Translations under genes and position numbers: made by a program
Shown: positions 10,001 to 17,374 of the stretch, one piece after another
Layout: each line of letters opens with the position of its first letter
Numbering within the stretch: the first letter of the stretch is position 1
From: Flavivirga algicola
GTDB taxonomy: Bacteria; Bacteroidota; Bacteroidia; Flavobacteriales; Flavobacteriaceae
Direction: 5' to 3'
Assembly: GCF_012910715.1 (NCBI RefSeq)
Contig: NZ_JABBHF010000012.1
Location: 1 to 64,000 of the forward strand
Length of the DNA stretch: 64,000 nucleotides
The notes under the pieces: model-generated
What the model was told of the DNA's origin: nothing
The model's input: the letters and a program-made list of their open reading frames with translations, nothing else
The model's database searches: none

Positions 10001-10096
10001 CACAGGAATAAAACCAAAAGCATACACTCCTAAAATAAGAACACCCAATGTGGTCATTAAAACGGCTATGGGTTTATGTATTAAAAATTTCACCAT
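7013..10096 (-). CDS. RND efflux permease (AcrB/HAE superfamily)
   Basis: A full-length inner-membrane RND permease (1027 residues): N-terminal helix, large periplasmic porter domain, six-helix bundle near residues 345-500, then the repeat of this plan in the second half. The TM4-type segment reads G-I-G-L-M-I-D-N-S, with Asp415-Asn416 where AcrB has two Asp. The TM10-type segment reads G-G-I-I-I-N-D-S with Asp935 and no Lys in the usual position. The proton relay therefore differs from AcrB, as in many Bacteroidota RND proteins. It would export a substrate together with the HlyD-type adaptor (18 bases upstream) and the TolC-like channel (overlapping downstream). The substrate is not predictable; the neighbours argue against a generic drug pump, though that cannot be excluded. 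Confidence 0.95.
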   Translation of the reverse strand: MVKFLIHKPIAVLMTTLGVLILGVYAFGFIPVSLMPDIDIPEITVQVQADNMSARQLEDAVLKPLRSRLLQVSHLKDIKSESSNESGVIRLSFTHGSNIDYAFIEVNEKIDRIIGSLPKTIKRPKVIKASATDIPVFYLSMTLKEIDKTHKKPISQNKRLYPVSQEFVDFNRFTDQVIRRRIEQVSEVAMVDVSGLVASEILIIPDQNKLDALGIGLNDLELAIKNNDLDIGSLLIKDNQYQYDVRLGTSLNNIKDIEAIYINKNHRIFQLKELAEVVEHPQNRTGLVLSDNDEAVTMAIIKQSDARMGDLKKALNNLLHNLRNDYSHINFSITRDQTKLLDYAISNLFQSLLWGMLLAFVVMFLFLKNVKSPLLIGITIPTSLVVCLLFFHLLHISINIISLSGLVLGIGLMIDNSIIVIDNITQYRQRGYKLSKACVLGTNEVLKPLLSSALTTCAVFLPLVFLSGISGALFYDQAMAISIGLFVSLLVSITLLPVLYRLFHLKDNSRISWISNFLAKTNTLDYAAIYEKGFKWVMKKQRVSWGISVLLLIIAIGLFSVLPKSQMPALTSTETLLKIDWNEQINVEENKRRVLELLKPIQENLINQTALVGTQQFLLDKDTEAKTSETTIYLQTKSEKTLSNVKSQLNDFLANKYAGIIYKYKEVDNIFSLIFSNNETPLVARLRHVENLGSNQNTQLKHVWYQIQKNLKDVALKPIAWQEHLTLVADQEKLITYNITPNHLFSTLKSAFNERDILSIADNQNFVPIVLGAHAGDINDILTKTTVKSNENTTFQVKDFVKVVKAEDLKSITGGKEGAYYPLVFNIEEGDMESTITDIKQVISNNKWYDVNFSGSFFSNQELMGELKIVLLISLVLLYFILASQFESFLLPLIILLEVPIDLAGAFLFLKLFGMSINLMSMIGIVVMGGIIINDSILKIDTIIQLQRQGYSLIKALLIAGQRRLKPILMTSLTTILALVPLLFSSGLGAELQAPLAVALIGGMLLGTLVSLYFIPLCYYQFTKKIK

Positions 10097-10114
10097 GTTA
10101 CATGAGTATAACCG

Positions 10115-11212
10115 TTAATTTTCGGGCTTTATTGATATCTCACTATCATGAGCCAAATTCAAATTATCTGAAACAATAATAGTATCCCCGGGTTTTAAAG
10201 ATGCACTGCTTTTATCTGGGTCTGGAACAACCACATATTCCTTACTATTCTCAAGTGTTGTTTTTATATAATTCCAATAAGCTTTGCCTTGATTTACTTT
10301 AAACAAAACTTCTTGGTTATCTCTCAGCACTACAGCAGATTTAGGTACTATAAACTGATCGGGGATATCTTTTTTAATAAACACTTTTACATTCATCCCT
10401 TCTAATAAATCACCATCGTTTTTAACCTGTGCCCTTATTAAAATAGTACCGTCTTCTTCTACCTGGGGGTTTATGTTAGCAATATAACCTTCATAACTTC
10501 TATTAATAGCAAAAGGCTCTATGGTTATTTTATCCTTGGTCTTTATATCTTTTAATTCGGATTCTATGACGTAAAACTCTACTTCAAAAATAGCATCGTT
10601 AATAAGCGTTATAAATGCTTTTCCAGAGTTTACCTGTTCGTATTGTTTACTATTTATATTGGCTATTTTTCCACTAAAAGGGGCTACTAGCCTAGTAGAC
10701 TTTAAATCGAAACGCGCATTTTCTAGCTGGTGCAGGGCATTTTTATAGCCCGATTTAATAGCCATCATATCGTATTCCTTTTGGGCAAGGCTATCTTTAG
10801 CATTAGCGCTAAAACCACGACGCACTTGTAAATCGTTAAACTCTAAAGTGGCTTCTTTTAAATCTATTTCGGCTTTATTTACTTTTTGTCTATATGTAAA
10901 GGCATCTAAGGTTGCTAATAATTGCCCTTTTTTTACATAGTCACCATTCTTTACATAGATCTTATGTAGTTTTTCACTAACATTAAATTTAAGTTCGCTT
11001 TTTTCTAAAGCTACGAGGCGTCCATTACTAACCAATTCTTTTTTAAAGGTATCTTTCTTCAATATGATGATATTCACCTCATTTTTGTTTGGGAGGTATT
11101 CCTTTTTGTTTATAACCTCACCCTCTTTATTTTGTTTTTCTTTATTACAATTAGACAAAGTAATAATGCTAATTATTAAAAAAATCCATTTTACTATTTT
11201 TTGGTACCTCAT
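10115..11212 (-). CDS. Periplasmic adaptor lipoprotein (HlyD/AcrA family)
   Basis: The 365-residue protein has a lipoprotein signal (I-I-T-L-S-N-C, Cys at about 22), a first half-lipoyl segment with the signature V-K-K-G-Q-L-L-A-T-L-D (near residues 97-107), a helical hairpin, a second half-lipoyl segment (V-A-P-F-S-G-K-I-A near 176-184) and the beta-barrel and membrane-proximal domains (G-M-N-V-K-V-F-I near 276). This is the standard layout of membrane-fusion proteins that bridge an RND permease to a TolC channel. It is the fourth-from-last gene of the operon, 13 bases after the O-antigen-ligase-like gene and 18 bases before the permease. The assignment is secure. Confidence 0.93.
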   Translation of the reverse strand: MRYQKIVKWIFLIISIITLSNCNKEKQNKEGEVINKKEYLPNKNEVNIIILKKDTFKKELVSNGRLVALEKSELKFNVSEKLHKIYVKNGDYVKKGQLLATLDAFTYRQKVNKAEIDLKEATLEFNDLQVRRGFSANAKDSLAQKEYDMMAIKSGYKNALHQLENARFDLKSTRLVAPFSGKIANINSKQYEQVNSGKAFITLINDAIFEVEFYVIESELKDIKTKDKITIEPFAINRSYEGYIANINPQVEEDGTILIRAQVKNDGDLLEGMNVKVFIKKDIPDQFIVPKSAVVLRDNQEVLFKVNQGKAYWNYIKTTLENSKEYVVVPDPDKSSASLKPGDTIIVSDNLNLAHDSEISIKPEN

Positions 11213-11225
11213 AGTTGTTTTTTAA

Positions 11226-13124
11226 TTATAGCCCTTTTATTATATTTTTCATTTCTTCTTTCATTTCTTTTATAGCAGTAGACGGTATTTTTACCTCTTT
11301 ATTCAAAATAATTTTTGCCATCGTAATCGCTTTCTCTTTTTCTCCGCTCGATTCATATAATTTTGCCAATAAATAAAGTGGGTAGAACCTGGCAGGAATC
11401 ATATCAGCAGCATGTTTATAAGCTTTTTCTGATTTTTTATATTGTTCTAAACTTTTATACGCATCCCCTAAAGCTGTCTCAATAATAGTTGTGTTGAGGT
11501 GTTTTTTAGCCTCTTTTAAAACTTGAACCGCTTTTTTATCCTGTTTATAAATAGATAAAGCTTTACCATAATTCATTAAAAATTCACCATTATTTTTAAA
11601 TTTCGGGTAAGCTGTCTCGTATACTTTTAGAGCACCCTCATAATCTCCATACTGGTAACTATTTAAGGCCAATTCCCACGATTTAAAACTTTTATCTAAA
11701 CTATTTATGTACTTAATACTTATTGTTATAACTATTAAGATTCCTGCGGTCAAAAAAGTTTTTAACGCAAGTAGCCTACTTTTTTTTTGTACCTGTAAAA
11801 TATTTACTTTATGGCTATCAAGTGTTGCCATAATAGCTAATAAAATAACCAGAATAAGCTTGGTTGGTAAGATTTCCATAGGGTATGAAAAGCATGAAAA
11901 TACACCAATTGCAAGCAAGCCTATTTTTATAATAAAACTTAAATTTTTATATTTTTTTATTGAAGCTATTTTAAATATAAAATACAGAGTAACAATCAGT
12001 AATACAAAACCTACAACGCCGTTCTCAACTATAAATTGTACAAACTCATTAAAGGCATAATAGCTATTGTCGGCAACCAAAGCATCTTGGGTTTCCTCAC
12101 GTTCGACAAAATGGTTGGCTTGATAATTCATGTAATGTGCCTTGAAACGGTCGAAACCAACTCCAAAAGCAGGCTTATCTTCTATAATTTCTGTTGATAC
12201 TTTCCAAATAAACAAACGCCCATCAGAAGACCCTTTTTTAAAATGGTAAATACCGAATAAACTTACACTTATAATTATTAAAGTACAAATAACTATAATC
12301 GTCTTTTTAATAATATTCAACTTAAGGAACAATCTTTTTATAATACCGTACTTTAATTCCAATAAAACCATACTACTCAATAATACCGCTAACCAGGATG
12401 CTCTGGATTGCGCAGCAGGTAACACTAGAACTATACTTATAATCCCTGATAATGGAACATATTCAAAAACATATTTGGTTATGTAATTAAAAAGAAAATG
12501 TTCCCCCTCTGTATTATTTGTAATATACTCGACTATGCTTTCCTTGAATAGATAAACACCTAAGGCTATTGGAAAAACAGCAGCAAGAAACCCAGCATAA
12601 GGTCCTGGATTAAAAAAACTTCCTGTTAATTTAAACCCCGAATGATTGGACGGGCAATACCCCAATAATTGTAAATTGCCATATACAGCTTGAATAATTC
12701 CTGAGATAATAACCAGCAACAATAGCCAATAGATATTTTTTTTATTAAAACTTCTAATTAAAATATATAGCACACTTAAACCTAACAACTCCATATAACG
12801 AATAGAAAAACCATAGGTTGTTTGCAGTAAGTATCTATTTATTGTTATGTAAACAACCAGTATAAATAAAGCCATATCTAATTTAGATAATGATATATTA
12901 GATTGCTTAGAAGTAATAAGTGATGCAGCAGAAAGACCTAAAAGCACTATACAGGCATAGGAAAAAACAATAAATTTACTTGTTACGGTCGGTTGCGGGT
13001 AACCATTAATATCAATATGAGGCAAAACAACTATGACTAGACATACCAAAAATGTAAGTAAAAATGAATAGCTCTTATTATTTCTAATAAAAATAGTATA
13101 AAAATAAGAATACATTCTGCTCAT
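11226..13124 (-). CDS. O-antigen-ligase-like membrane protein with C-terminal TPRs
   Basis: The 632-residue protein has about 11-12 membrane segments up to residue 475, with a Wzy_C-type periplasmic loop containing G-R-L-F-I-W-K and P-A-F-G-V-G-F-D-R-F-K near residue 300. From about residue 490 it carries roughly three to four TPR units (W-E-L-A-L-N-S-Y-Q-Y-G-D-Y-E-G-A-L; A-L-G-D-A-Y-K-S-L-E). Classical members transfer glycans to lipid A, but proteins with this TPR tail are widespread in Bacteroidota outside polysaccharide loci, often beside lipoproteins and exporters, and their substrates are unknown. There are no glycosyltransferases or other O-antigen genes in the window, which argues against ordinary LPS ligation here. 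It is second in the operon. Confidence 0.82.
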   Translation of the reverse strand: MSRMYSYFYTIFIRNNKSYSFLLTFLVCLVIVVLPHIDINGYPQPTVTSKFIVFSYACIVLLGLSAASLITSKQSNISLSKLDMALFILVVYITINRYLLQTTYGFSIRYMELLGLSVLYILIRSFNKKNIYWLLLLVIISGIIQAVYGNLQLLGYCPSNHSGFKLTGSFFNPGPYAGFLAAVFPIALGVYLFKESIVEYITNNTEGEHFLFNYITKYVFEYVPLSGIISIVLVLPAAQSRASWLAVLLSSMVLLELKYGIIKRLFLKLNIIKKTIIVICTLIIISVSLFGIYHFKKGSSDGRLFIWKVSTEIIEDKPAFGVGFDRFKAHYMNYQANHFVEREETQDALVADNSYYAFNEFVQFIVENGVVGFVLLIVTLYFIFKIASIKKYKNLSFIIKIGLLAIGVFSCFSYPMEILPTKLILVILLAIMATLDSHKVNILQVQKKSRLLALKTFLTAGILIVITISIKYINSLDKSFKSWELALNSYQYGDYEGALKVYETAYPKFKNNGEFLMNYGKALSIYKQDKKAVQVLKEAKKHLNTTIIETALGDAYKSLEQYKKSEKAYKHAADMIPARFYPLYLLAKLYESSGEKEKAITMAKIILNKEVKIPSTAIKEMKEEMKNIIKGL

Positions 13125-13157
13125 TAATATTCGATTAATTCGTAAAAAAAGTTATAG

Positions 13158-16100
13158 TCAATTCGCTATTTTCCATGATTCATTAAAATATCCTTGTCCA
13201 AGAACTCTATTATTATAAGCAACATCCTCAACTTCATAATCATAATAACCATCTACTGCCATATTTCCTTTTCGCTTATATACACAATGGTTGTTATTAC
13301 CACCCAATAAAACGATATACTTATCGGGGTTTAATGGGTTTGGATACACTATGCAATAGCCTAGTTTATTTCCTTTATAACTTTGGCTATCTAACTTTAA
13401 TCCATTTGTATTAATCTTTAGAGGTAACTCCTTGTATATTTTTTTGAACCATAAATTGGTATGCTGATTGCCTATTATTATTAAATTACTATGAACTAAA
13501 TCTGCTTTGTCAACATCTTTATCATACTTCACTGGTGGATAAGCATAATACGCCTTATGCCAAGAATCTATGAATGAATTTGCTATTGAGTCATTATAAA
13601 CTTTATCCAATCGGCTTCCTAAACTACCCTTTACAACTATAAAATGACCACCAAATACATCTACAAGTGGTCCCTCTGTAAATTCGTTTTTGGATAGTCC
13701 TACTTCCTTGCTATTTTTATTAAAATTAAATGTGATCGCTTTGTCATAGGGATAACTATATGTATAATTCTCATTATTTATATGTATTAACAAATCATTT
13801 TTACTTTCTATAGGCACCTGATTAGGATGTATAATCAGTTTTTTTGCATTTTTAACAACCACATTTATTTTGTTTCCAGTTACGCTAGCTTTAACATTTG
13901 CTTTTTCACCAGATTTCATTGGAAATAATTGCAACCAATACGCTTTATTGTATCGATGACGGTATGTAGAAAAATCTACCTCTTTCTTTGCTTTTTGGGC
14001 TTTGCCATTAAAAAAATCAAACATTTTATTATGGTAAAATAACTCAGGGTTTCCTTTATTAAATGTTTTAGCTAATTTTTCAAATTGCACACCAGCTTCC
14101 AATTGGTTAGCTTCATCTATAAAGTGTGCCATATATTTAATATCTGTATGGAAATTGTATTCGTTATGAAAGGCATAAATAGGGTTATTCTTTAAATTCT
14201 CCATTATGGCATATGGTCCATCTGTTTGAGAATAGCTATTAGTGGGCGTACTAACTGTCCCGCCTCCTATGCTTAATGCAGCAATTTTATCTGGATAGCG
14301 TTCGGTTAAACAAAGGCTTAAACCAGTAGCACCACATTTTGAATACAAATAAATACGACTTGTATCTATGGGATGGTTTTTTGAAACCTCCTCTATTAAG
14401 GAAAAGAAATCCGATTCAGCTATTGGTGAAATTAGCGAATTTGTATGTGTTCTTAAACCTGGAGCAGCAACATAACAATTATACCTTTCTGCTAATATTT
14501 TATAAAATTCTATATTGGTATTATTAGCAACTCTGGTACTTTTTAAATAATTCAAATGATTTGCCTCTGTTACTGGCATTACAACTACTAAAGGTTTTTT
14601 TATAGGCTTTTTTTCTTCAATCGGTTTATGGAAAGTATAATATTGAGGTACACTATCAACTTTTGAAACAAAAGAATTTATTATAATTTCTTCACTTCTA
14701 AAAGGCTTCTTTAGCTTGGTTAGATCATATAATTCTCTGTACAACAAAATTTTACTTTTTTCAAAGTTTACAGACCAGTTACTTTGATTAGTCGATATAG
14801 CCATATAATTAGGTCGCTCTTTATCAAATTCAAAAAAAACAGGTGTATTTTCCAAACTAGGTCTCCAAAATTCTTTTAAGTTCCCATCTGACATAATTTT
14901 AGATACTGCACTATCACTTACACGTACAGGCCTAATCTCAGAATGTGTATTGTCTTGTTTGTAAAATCTAATTTCTGATATCGGGCGGTTTTGTTTTTGG
15001 GACAAAGAAAACTTTATCTTTTTTGGAGCTTTTAAATTGACCCATCTAGAAGGAAAATTCAAAAAATTAAAAATTGTATCCGCGGTATTTGCTTTACTAA
15101 ACTGCTCTAATATTATTCCATTTCTTTTATAAAAATGGTCATTTATTAGACTATCTCTCTTAATTAAAGCTTTTAGTGTATTTTTTAATTTAAAAGATTG
15201 GCATGTATCAATAATCTTTTGGGCTGCTGATACTTTTTTAGATAATTCATTATCTATATCTCCATAAAAAAAAGATTGATGAAACAAATTTGAATCTGAA
15301 ATTAAATCGGCTTCATATAGCCCAATCTTAAAATCATTAGGTAATTTAATTTCTGATACTCCTTGTTTATCCTCTTTTGTATAAACTAACTTCTCATTTA
15401 TATCATAAATATTTACCTTGTTTATTAATCGAGATTTATGGAATATATCCTTCAATTCCAAAGGAAAAAATTTAGGCAAAACACAAGATTTGAAGTAATT
15501 GGTTTGATTTTTAAGATAAAAACTATAATACCTATCTAAGGACGCCAAATTACAGGAAAAACGCCATTCTTGTTGTTTCCCCACCTTGGTTGGTTTAATA
15601 CATACATTACCTAATTTGATGAGCAAAAAATTGTTTCCTTTTTTCAAATGTCCAAAAACTCTAGTTTTTGGACCTGAATAGTTTCTTGTATCTGCAAACT
15701 CATGAATTACCTTCCCATTAAGGGAAATGATGCAGCTATCATCGCTCCCAAAGAGGATGCATACATCTTTTTCCTTATCACTAAAAATGTTACAGGATAA
15801 GTAAATGACACTTGTCTTTTCTATATCGAAGTAATTCTTAAAATTGATATACCCTTGACTTTGAGAATATTTAGAATTCGTGAATTCATTTACGTAAAAA
15901 AGGGTATCTGAGTAATTATTTTTTTCTACTGAATTCAATATTTTGGGAGTAACTCTTGATGCATTAATTGCATTATAATGTTGTAGAACAGGATAATTTA
16001 TTAAATCCTTAGCCTGAAACAAGCTATCCGCATAAAAAGGCCCCGTAATTTTCCAGTTTTCTAAAAAGATATCATTATTACCTTCCTTGTTAGCAATAAA

Positions 16101-16223
16101 ATTTGTTTCAGATTTTGAAATGTAGTTGCACGAACCAAATAATGGCAAAACCACAATTAATAAAATTAAAACTTTATGCTTTATCACAGTGTATTTTGGT
16201 TCAGAAAATAAACAAAAACTCAT
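13158..16223 (-). CDS. Large lipoprotein of the prolyl-oligopeptidase/alpha-beta hydrolase type, Cys in place of Ser
   Basis: The 1021-residue protein has a lipoprotein signal (hydrophobic run then L-F-G-S-C, Cys32); a GTG 13 codons in would give a shorter signal and is an alternative start. Residues 50-230 look like a sugar- or carbohydrate-binding-type beta domain (G-S-D-D-S-C-I-I-S-L-N-G). The alpha/beta-hydrolase core begins near 545 (P-L-V-V-V-M-P-V). Its nucleophile elbow reads Y-S-K-C-G-A-T-G, so Cys630 occupies the place of the usual Ser; a candidate catalytic His is His731 (F-Y-H-N-K-M-F-D-F-F). A C-terminal domain from about 830 follows the plan seen in long S9-like hydrolases (F-G-G-H-F-I-V-V-K-G). 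It is first in the six-gene operon, so its substrate is probably linked to what the exporter handles. Whether it is a peptidase, esterase or catalytically dead binding protein cannot be decided. Confidence 0.75.
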   Translation of the reverse strand: MSFCLFSEPKYTVIKHKVLILLIVVLPLFGSCNYISKSETNFIANKEGNNDIFLENWKITGPFYADSLFQAKDLINYPVLQHYNAINASRVTPKILNSVEKNNYSDTLFYVNEFTNSKYSQSQGYINFKNYFDIEKTSVIYLSCNIFSDKEKDVCILFGSDDSCIISLNGKVIHEFADTRNYSGPKTRVFGHLKKGNNFLLIKLGNVCIKPTKVGKQQEWRFSCNLASLDRYYSFYLKNQTNYFKSCVLPKFFPLELKDIFHKSRLINKVNIYDINEKLVYTKEDKQGVSEIKLPNDFKIGLYEADLISDSNLFHQSFFYGDIDNELSKKVSAAQKIIDTCQSFKLKNTLKALIKRDSLINDHFYKRNGIILEQFSKANTADTIFNFLNFPSRWVNLKAPKKIKFSLSQKQNRPISEIRFYKQDNTHSEIRPVRVSDSAVSKIMSDGNLKEFWRPSLENTPVFFEFDKERPNYMAISTNQSNWSVNFEKSKILLYRELYDLTKLKKPFRSEEIIINSFVSKVDSVPQYYTFHKPIEEKKPIKKPLVVVMPVTEANHLNYLKSTRVANNTNIEFYKILAERYNCYVAAPGLRTHTNSLISPIAESDFFSLIEEVSKNHPIDTSRIYLYSKCGATGLSLCLTERYPDKIAALSIGGGTVSTPTNSYSQTDGPYAIMENLKNNPIYAFHNEYNFHTDIKYMAHFIDEANQLEAGVQFEKLAKTFNKGNPELFYHNKMFDFFNGKAQKAKKEVDFSTYRHRYNKAYWLQLFPMKSGEKANVKASVTGNKINVVVKNAKKLIIHPNQVPIESKNDLLIHINNENYTYSYPYDKAITFNFNKNSKEVGLSKNEFTEGPLVDVFGGHFIVVKGSLGSRLDKVYNDSIANSFIDSWHKAYYAYPPVKYDKDVDKADLVHSNLIIIGNQHTNLWFKKIYKELPLKINTNGLKLDSQSYKGNKLGYCIVYPNPLNPDKYIVLLGGNNNHCVYKRKGNMAVDGYYDYEVEDVAYNNRVLGQGYFNESWKIAN

Positions 16224-16411
16224 TCTTGATAAAGGTATTTTCTTACCACCACACCAGTGGTTCCATATTGTTCAAAAGCGTAGACAAATTGTTCTAATGA
16301 TAAGAAAATTGCATACACGTTTTAAGTTATAACAATTTTAGCATAATCAGCTTAAATTGTAACTAAATTATAAGAAAATGAATATCGATTTTTTAAGCTA
16401 AACCTTAATTA

Positions 16412-16633
16412 CTAAGACAACTCCCTAATATTCCGAATCATCCCTTCCAACCCATTTATTTTTATTTCATAAACCTGAGCTAGCATGTCTCCTAATTTTC
16501 CTTTTGGAAAGCCTTTATTGTGATACCATGTGAGGTAATATTCTGGTAAATCGATTAAATAGCGGTCTTTATATTTACCAAATGGCATTTTGGTATGGGC
16601 TAAATCTATAAGAAATTGTTTATCTGGAAGCAT
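16412..16633 (-). CDS. DUF3820 family protein
   Basis: This 73-residue soluble protein has the characteristic DUF3820 phrases M-P-F-G-K-Y-K (residues 16-22), D-L-P-E-Y-Y-L-T-W and G-F-P-K-G-K-L-G near the middle. The family is small and widespread in Proteobacteria and Bacteroidota; no function is established. The start codon lies 2 bases from the stop of the DUF922 gene upstream, so the two are almost certainly co-transcribed. It ends 188 bases before the hydrolase operon start and is probably unrelated to it. Confidence 0.85.
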   Translation of the reverse strand: MLPDKQFLIDLAHTKMPFGKYKDRYLIDLPEYYLTWYHNKGFPKGKLGDMLAQVYEIKINGLEGMIRNIRELS

Positions 16634-16635
16634 AT

Positions 16636-17175
16636 TTAATCTACCGATTTGTATTTGGAAAGTTTCTTAAGCTCATTCGCTATATATATGTCCCATTTAG
16701 CTTGCGCTTCAACATTTCTGGAATAATTAGTTTCAGAGTCATATCTGCTTTGCATCTGCGAAAGTTCTTTATTAATGATATTATGAAGTGTTTTTAATTC
16801 ATTCCGAACACTATTGGATACCTTAACCTGACTGATTCGCTGCCTAAATTTACGGGCATGCAACTCGGTGATATCAAAATGTAACTGCTCATGACCTAAA
16901 ACATGAATATCGGCCTGTTCTTTTTTATACCATGATTTTTCTGGGTAAAAATGTGCATACACTTCCGAGGTAAAGCTTACTACGCAATTATCTGAAGTTC
17001 TTACCGAAAAACCAAATGTAATGCCCGATGCTGTAATAGCAACAGCACTTGTGCTTTTATCAGGCGTATCTTTAAAATCACTCCAGGAAAGTTTATAAGA
17101 TGCGTTCCAGGACATAGCGGGTTCGTCTTGTTGAACACAAAGAAAACAGGAAAGAACAAGGAAAGCTTTAATCAT
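16636..17175 (-). CDS. DUF922-type putative secreted metallopeptidase
   Basis: The 179-residue protein has a short signal-like N-terminus (M-I-K-A-F-L-V-L-S-C-F-L-C) and a core typical of DUF922 (W-x-D-F-x-x-x-P near residue 31). It has the zinc-peptidase motif H-E-Q-L-H at 95-99, followed by D-I-T-E-L-H-A-R, where Glu104 or His106 could be the third ligand. By family knowledge DUF922 members are predicted secreted zinc peptidases, without characterised substrates. The C-terminal third is charged and helical. Two bases separate it from DUF3820. Upstream is a compound intergenic repeat, so the promoter must lie within or beyond it. Confidence 0.75.
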   Translation of the reverse strand: MIKAFLVLSCFLCVQQDEPAMSWNASYKLSWSDFKDTPDKSTSAVAITASGITFGFSVRTSDNCVVSFTSEVYAHFYPEKSWYKKEQADIHVLGHEQLHFDITELHARKFRQRISQVKVSNSVRNELKTLHNIINKELSQMQSRYDSETNYSRNVEAQAKWDIYIANELKKLSKYKSVD

Positions 17176-17227
17176 AGCGTTTAGTAAAGTTTAACTAGTT
17201 AAAAAGATATTCTTTTCAAGCAACTAA

Positions 17228-17343
17228 CAGATTGCCACGTCGCTCAAATAGCTCCTCGCAATGATAATAAATACATCATTACAGGTTGCCACAGTCGTTT
17301 GTCTTCGACTAACGCTCAGACTGACACCTCTTTGCAATGAACT
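17228..17343. repeat. Compound intergenic repeat: two related elements, one with an inserted or extended core
   Basis: Two units lie side by side. The first (17231-17264) runs from ATTGCCACGTCGCTC to CTCCTCGCAATGA. The second (17284-17340) starts with GTTGCCAC and ends with CTCTTTGCAATGA, but carries in its centre the CTTCGACTAACGCTCAGACT core that also occurs at 5101-5124. Both unit types are familiar as dispersed intergenic repeats in flavobacterial genomes. The gap between the DUF922 gene and the LysM gene (17176-17374) holds nothing else recognisable. Confidence 0.7.
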
Positions 17344-17374
17344 AATCTGATATGAAAACGTAGCCTATCTATAT

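Noticed and set aside
11226-13124. LPS O-antigen or capsule locus suggested by the ligase-like gene
   Set aside because: No glycosyltransferases, flippase, chain-length regulator or sugar-nucleotide genes in the surrounding 16 kb.
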